Assembly: GCA_907163375.1 (NCBI GenBank)
Contig: CAJQUW010011629.1
Location: 93,554-157,553 of the forward strand
Length of the DNA stretch: 64,000 nt
Reading direction: 5' to 3'
Source of the DNA: Prostheceraeus crozeri
Lineage: Eukaryota; Platyhelminthes; Polycladida; Euryleptidae
In this document: in pieces, positions 61,301-64,000 of the stretch
How positions within the stretch are numbered: position 1 is the first letter of the stretch
Layout of the letters: each line of letters begins with the position of its first letter
The notes under the pieces: generated by a model
What the model saw: only the letters and a program-made list of their open reading frames with translations
Told to the model about the DNA's origin: nothing
The model's database searches: none
Translations under genes and position numbers: made by a program

Positions 61301-61600
61301 CTTTTGGAAAGGACACAACTCAGGAAACATGGCTGATGTTTGTGAGAGACATGTGGAAGGTAAAAGAAGTTAGCGAGACAAAGCTGCAACGCCTTATTTT
61401 GATTGGCTGTTGCTATTTTTATCTGCGATTTCATTGGAGAAAGCGTGCTTTCATATTTCGAAAAGACTCATGACTTCAAGTGGAAAGTTCAAGTTCTTCT
61501 ACTAACTAGATTTTCCTAGATTTTTGATATGTTGATAAGGGATTTTTCTCTACAAGATGAGCCAACTCTTGAAGCTATTGCAATTTGTGGCGGGTTGAAG
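58311..61600. other. gene-poor stretch
   Basis: Short frames without resemblance to known families; no repeats recognised. Confidence 0.5.
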
Positions 61601-61619
61601 TGAATCGGTCGATAGTGTT

Positions 61620-62140
61620 CCGGTGTGTCGGTGAACTAACCTTCGGATAGGAGTCATGGTCGAATATTTCCCAAAACTAGAAATTGCCCTGTTTCGTATG
61701 CAGCTGTAAAGAGTGTACGGAGCGGTTGAGCCAGGGCAAACGTGAGTTTCTTCAGTAGCATGGTTGGTATTCCGTCCGCACCAGTTGAAGTTAAGGTGAT
61801 AAATTTATAAGGGTTTGGAAGGTTTCCGGCATCGTGAAATTCAGCTGTGGCACAGCTTTCGTCGGTAATGTTGGAAGGTCTGGACGCGAACCCGTTGTTG
61901 TCTGTGGCGAGTCGACTGTGAAAACAGATTGAAAGAACCGATTGAGAAGTAGGGCTTTCACTCCATCACTTGCTATCTGCCGACCAACTTCGTCTATCAG
62001 TGAAATCGATGACTGCAGTTGCTTGCCTAGCCGTTGCCTTAGATATGACAAGAACTTGCTAGGTTGTGGATTCATCAGCAGCGATGTCTCCATGTCGGAT
62101 AAGCAACTCCGAAATGCACGTCGAAAAATTGGCGACAGGA
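61620..62140 (-). pseudogene. CR1-like LINE relic (endonuclease-RT junction)
   Basis: RRAFRSCLSDMETSLLMNPQ, PSKFLSYLRQRLGKQ, IDEVGRQIASDGVKALLLNR and FFQSVFTVDS match the segment just before the RT in CR1/L2 LINEs (N-P-x-x-F-x-Y, then LN-x-FF-x-SVF). In a shifted frame the next part reads TGADGIPTMLLKKL and LAQPLRTLF, the start of the RT, then decays by stops. Neither the endonuclease nor the palm is present. Confidence 0.75.
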
Positions 62141-62367
62141 CGCGGTGCGATTGCGTTTGTGAAGGTCATAATGTTGTTGACGTTCATCACGGAGCACTCA
62201 TTGTTGAATTGGCAACTGTTTTTGCACCTAACGGCGAGTTTGCTGACGAGCGGAAGCAAGTATAAGAGGTGTGAGAACCGTTTTGACAGTTTCCCATATC
62301 TGTACTACATTCGTGCATGCATCCAATAACTGAGGCAAACAAATATAATGACAGGGCCTCAGTTATA

Positions 62368-64000
62368 CAGTCCGTTTCATAAAAAGTGGATCATCCTAAA
62401 ATTTGACTAATTAAAACATAAATATGATGCAGAAAGCATTTTTCATGTTATTTCATGTCCCTAATATATTTAAATGTCCTTATATAATCTGATAAGCTAT
62501 GATACAGTAACGGTTCTTACGAAGCTAATATTTCGTGGCCCTACCCTTATTGTCAATGACATTACCATTTCGTCTAGCCATTGATTCGATGATATCGTTG
62601 ATTTTTGACTGATCTAACTTTCTCCATTCTCTTTTTAACAGTGACGTAAGTTGTGATATGCCATCTGTAGGTAGCAGTGAACGACGAACTTTACGTTTTA
62701 GAATACTCCATACATTTTCTATGGGATTCAGATCAGGAGAACGAGCTGGCCAAGATAATGTTCTAAGCCCTAATTGAGACTTGCATAAGTTGACTCTACT
62801 ACTCCTGTGACACGTAGCATTATCATCCATAAATAACCAAGTTGATCTGTCATTTGGCCAATGTTCATTCGTAAAACATTCACATAGCGTTCAGAATTCA
62901 TGGTTCCTTTCTGTATGTGAAGTTCAGAGCGGTCATTGGTCCAAATGCCAGCCCAAATCAGTAGAGTCGCACCACCTTGTATCCGGGACGATGTAAATGT
63001 CTCGGAATTTCCTGATCAGATTTTATCCATAATCTCAATCGATCATCACTATCCTTCAGACGGACTGATGCCTCATCAGACCAGACAACCCGATCCCATT
63101 GATTTCGCCAGTGACAATGACTCATTGCCCATCTGAGACGTCTTTTTGTATGCTGATCTGATAATTCGATCTGAGAGGGCCTCTTACAGCTCTTGAAATT
63201 CGATTCAATAAGTCTTCTACGAATAGTGGACTTAGAAATAGACGAGTCTAGTGCAACCATCTCAGTTAACGAGAGACTTGGATCAACTTTAACAAATCTC
63301 AAAATTAGGCGGTCTCTACGTTTGGATGTTTTGCGTGGACGGCCAGAGCCCTCTTTACGACAGAGTCGAAAATCATCATTATGCCATCGATGCACATTTG
63401 TGTAAGGGACATTTAGTCGCTTGCTTGTAGCTCGCAAAGAAAACCCTAGTTCTAGCAAGGCTGACACTTTGCCTTTTGTGAATGCGATTTCGTTATTGTT
63501 CATTTGTGCTTTGTATTGTTTTCAACCGGTAAGAGATAGATTTCTAGCTGAAAGGAGTGCTACCAACACCACCGCAACGAAGTCAGGAAGCTATGGAACA
63601 TGAAGTCCAGTTAATCACATGTAGCAGTTACATTATTGTTGATGAATAATGGTGCTATACTGGCTCTGATTGACCGATTTTCTTTATTTTTGTTTTGCTT
63701 GATAGCTTTTGGCTTGTAGAACACCATATTACATAACAAAGGGAACAAATGGAATTTTATAAGAGTGAGGTATGATTTTGTGTAGCATTGCTAAATGAAG
63801 ATCAAATTATCTACTACTTTTTTTATCTATAACAGGAAAACAACTCAATATTCATGCTTGAAATTTCCAACAATGATACTAGTAAGCACAACTGACATAT
63901 CTTCCAAATTTCAGAGAAATTCGTTTAAGTTTGGCGGAGTTAGAGAAAGTTGAAGTTAAGGCGATGTTTAAGGGTGATCCACTTTTTATGAAACAATCTG
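62368..64000 (-). mobile_element. Tc1-like element reaching the window end
   Basis: Starts CAGTCCGTTTCATAAAAAGT after TA (62366-62367). The last bases of the window are the complementary end (ACTTTTTATGAAACAATCTG), so the element appears whole and ends at 64000 or within a base or two. The right TA lies outside. Confidence 0.88.
62525..63503 (-). pseudogene. Tc1-like DD34E transposase, two frameshifts
   Basis: The N-terminal frame from ATG 63503 (MNNNEIAFTKGKVSALLELG) carries the HTH, the GSGRPRKTSKRRD hook and VVWSDEASVRL with the first Asp. It shifts near 62975 into ATLLIWAGIWTNDRSELHIQ and again near 62885 into HWPNDRSTWLFMDDNATCH (second Asp). DLNPIENVWSILKRKV has the Glu, and the product ends GRATKY at 62525. 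All three catalytic residues survive. Roughly 325 residues in all, normal for the family. Confidence 0.88.

Overview
The window is a stretch of animal nuclear DNA: AT-rich, with spliceosomal introns, one dispersed host gene, one C-type-lectin-like exon, and a very high density of transposable elements typical of marine invertebrates (Tc1/mariner, piggyBac, Crypton, hAT, CR1-like LINEs, a Penelope-like retroelement). The recurring 'taggcct' words and the lectin-like exon would fit an echinoderm or a similar invertebrate deuterostome, but the species cannot be read from the sequence. No bacterial-style operons, rRNA genes, tRNA genes or CRISPR arrays were seen.

Layout. 2-523 is the 3' end of a C-type-lectin-like gene. 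524-5349 is gene-poor. 5350-13266 is a composite bounded by long CTAG-rich inverted ends that carry repeated GTATTAATA modules. It holds a nearly whole piggyBac (6346-9311, TTAA on both sides), and its right arm is split by a non-autonomous hAT-type element (11548-13156, 8-bp target duplication). A LINE relic follows (about 13600-14172). 14601-35505 is a tandem pair. Copy 1 (14601-22286) is about 7.7 kb. Copy 2 (22287-35505) is nearly identical but enlarged by a Crypton-type tyrosine-recombinase element (23923-25623), a piggyBac with a spliced transposase gene (28176-30804), a 91-bp segment and a 1.1-kb segment. Copy 1 preserves the empty TTAA site of that piggyBac. A Tc1 element, a perfect 59-bp foldback element and a GGGTCA-rich hAT-like MITE are shared by both copies and so are older. 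A mariner-like element with 235-bp inverted ends sits just past copy 2 (35574-37331), followed by LINE 3' fragments (38440-41276).

From 57059 down to 41975 on the minus strand I assembled a three-exon host gene of 237 codons. Its exon phases match exactly, its splice sites are good, and an AATAAA lies 40 bases past the stop. I do not recognise the protein. Its 11.9-kb first intron holds a decayed Tc1, interspersed repeats, a broken Penelope-like element and an unclassified 2.2-kb element with a 5-bp target duplication. Upstream of the gene is a gene-poor stretch with one GC-rich island (58096-58310), then a CR1-like LINE relic and a broken Tc1 that runs exactly to the window end (62368-64000).

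The most informative structure is the tandem pair. It gives filled and empty sites for two transposons and so a relative insertion order. It could be a true segmental duplication or two haplotypes placed in series by an assembler.
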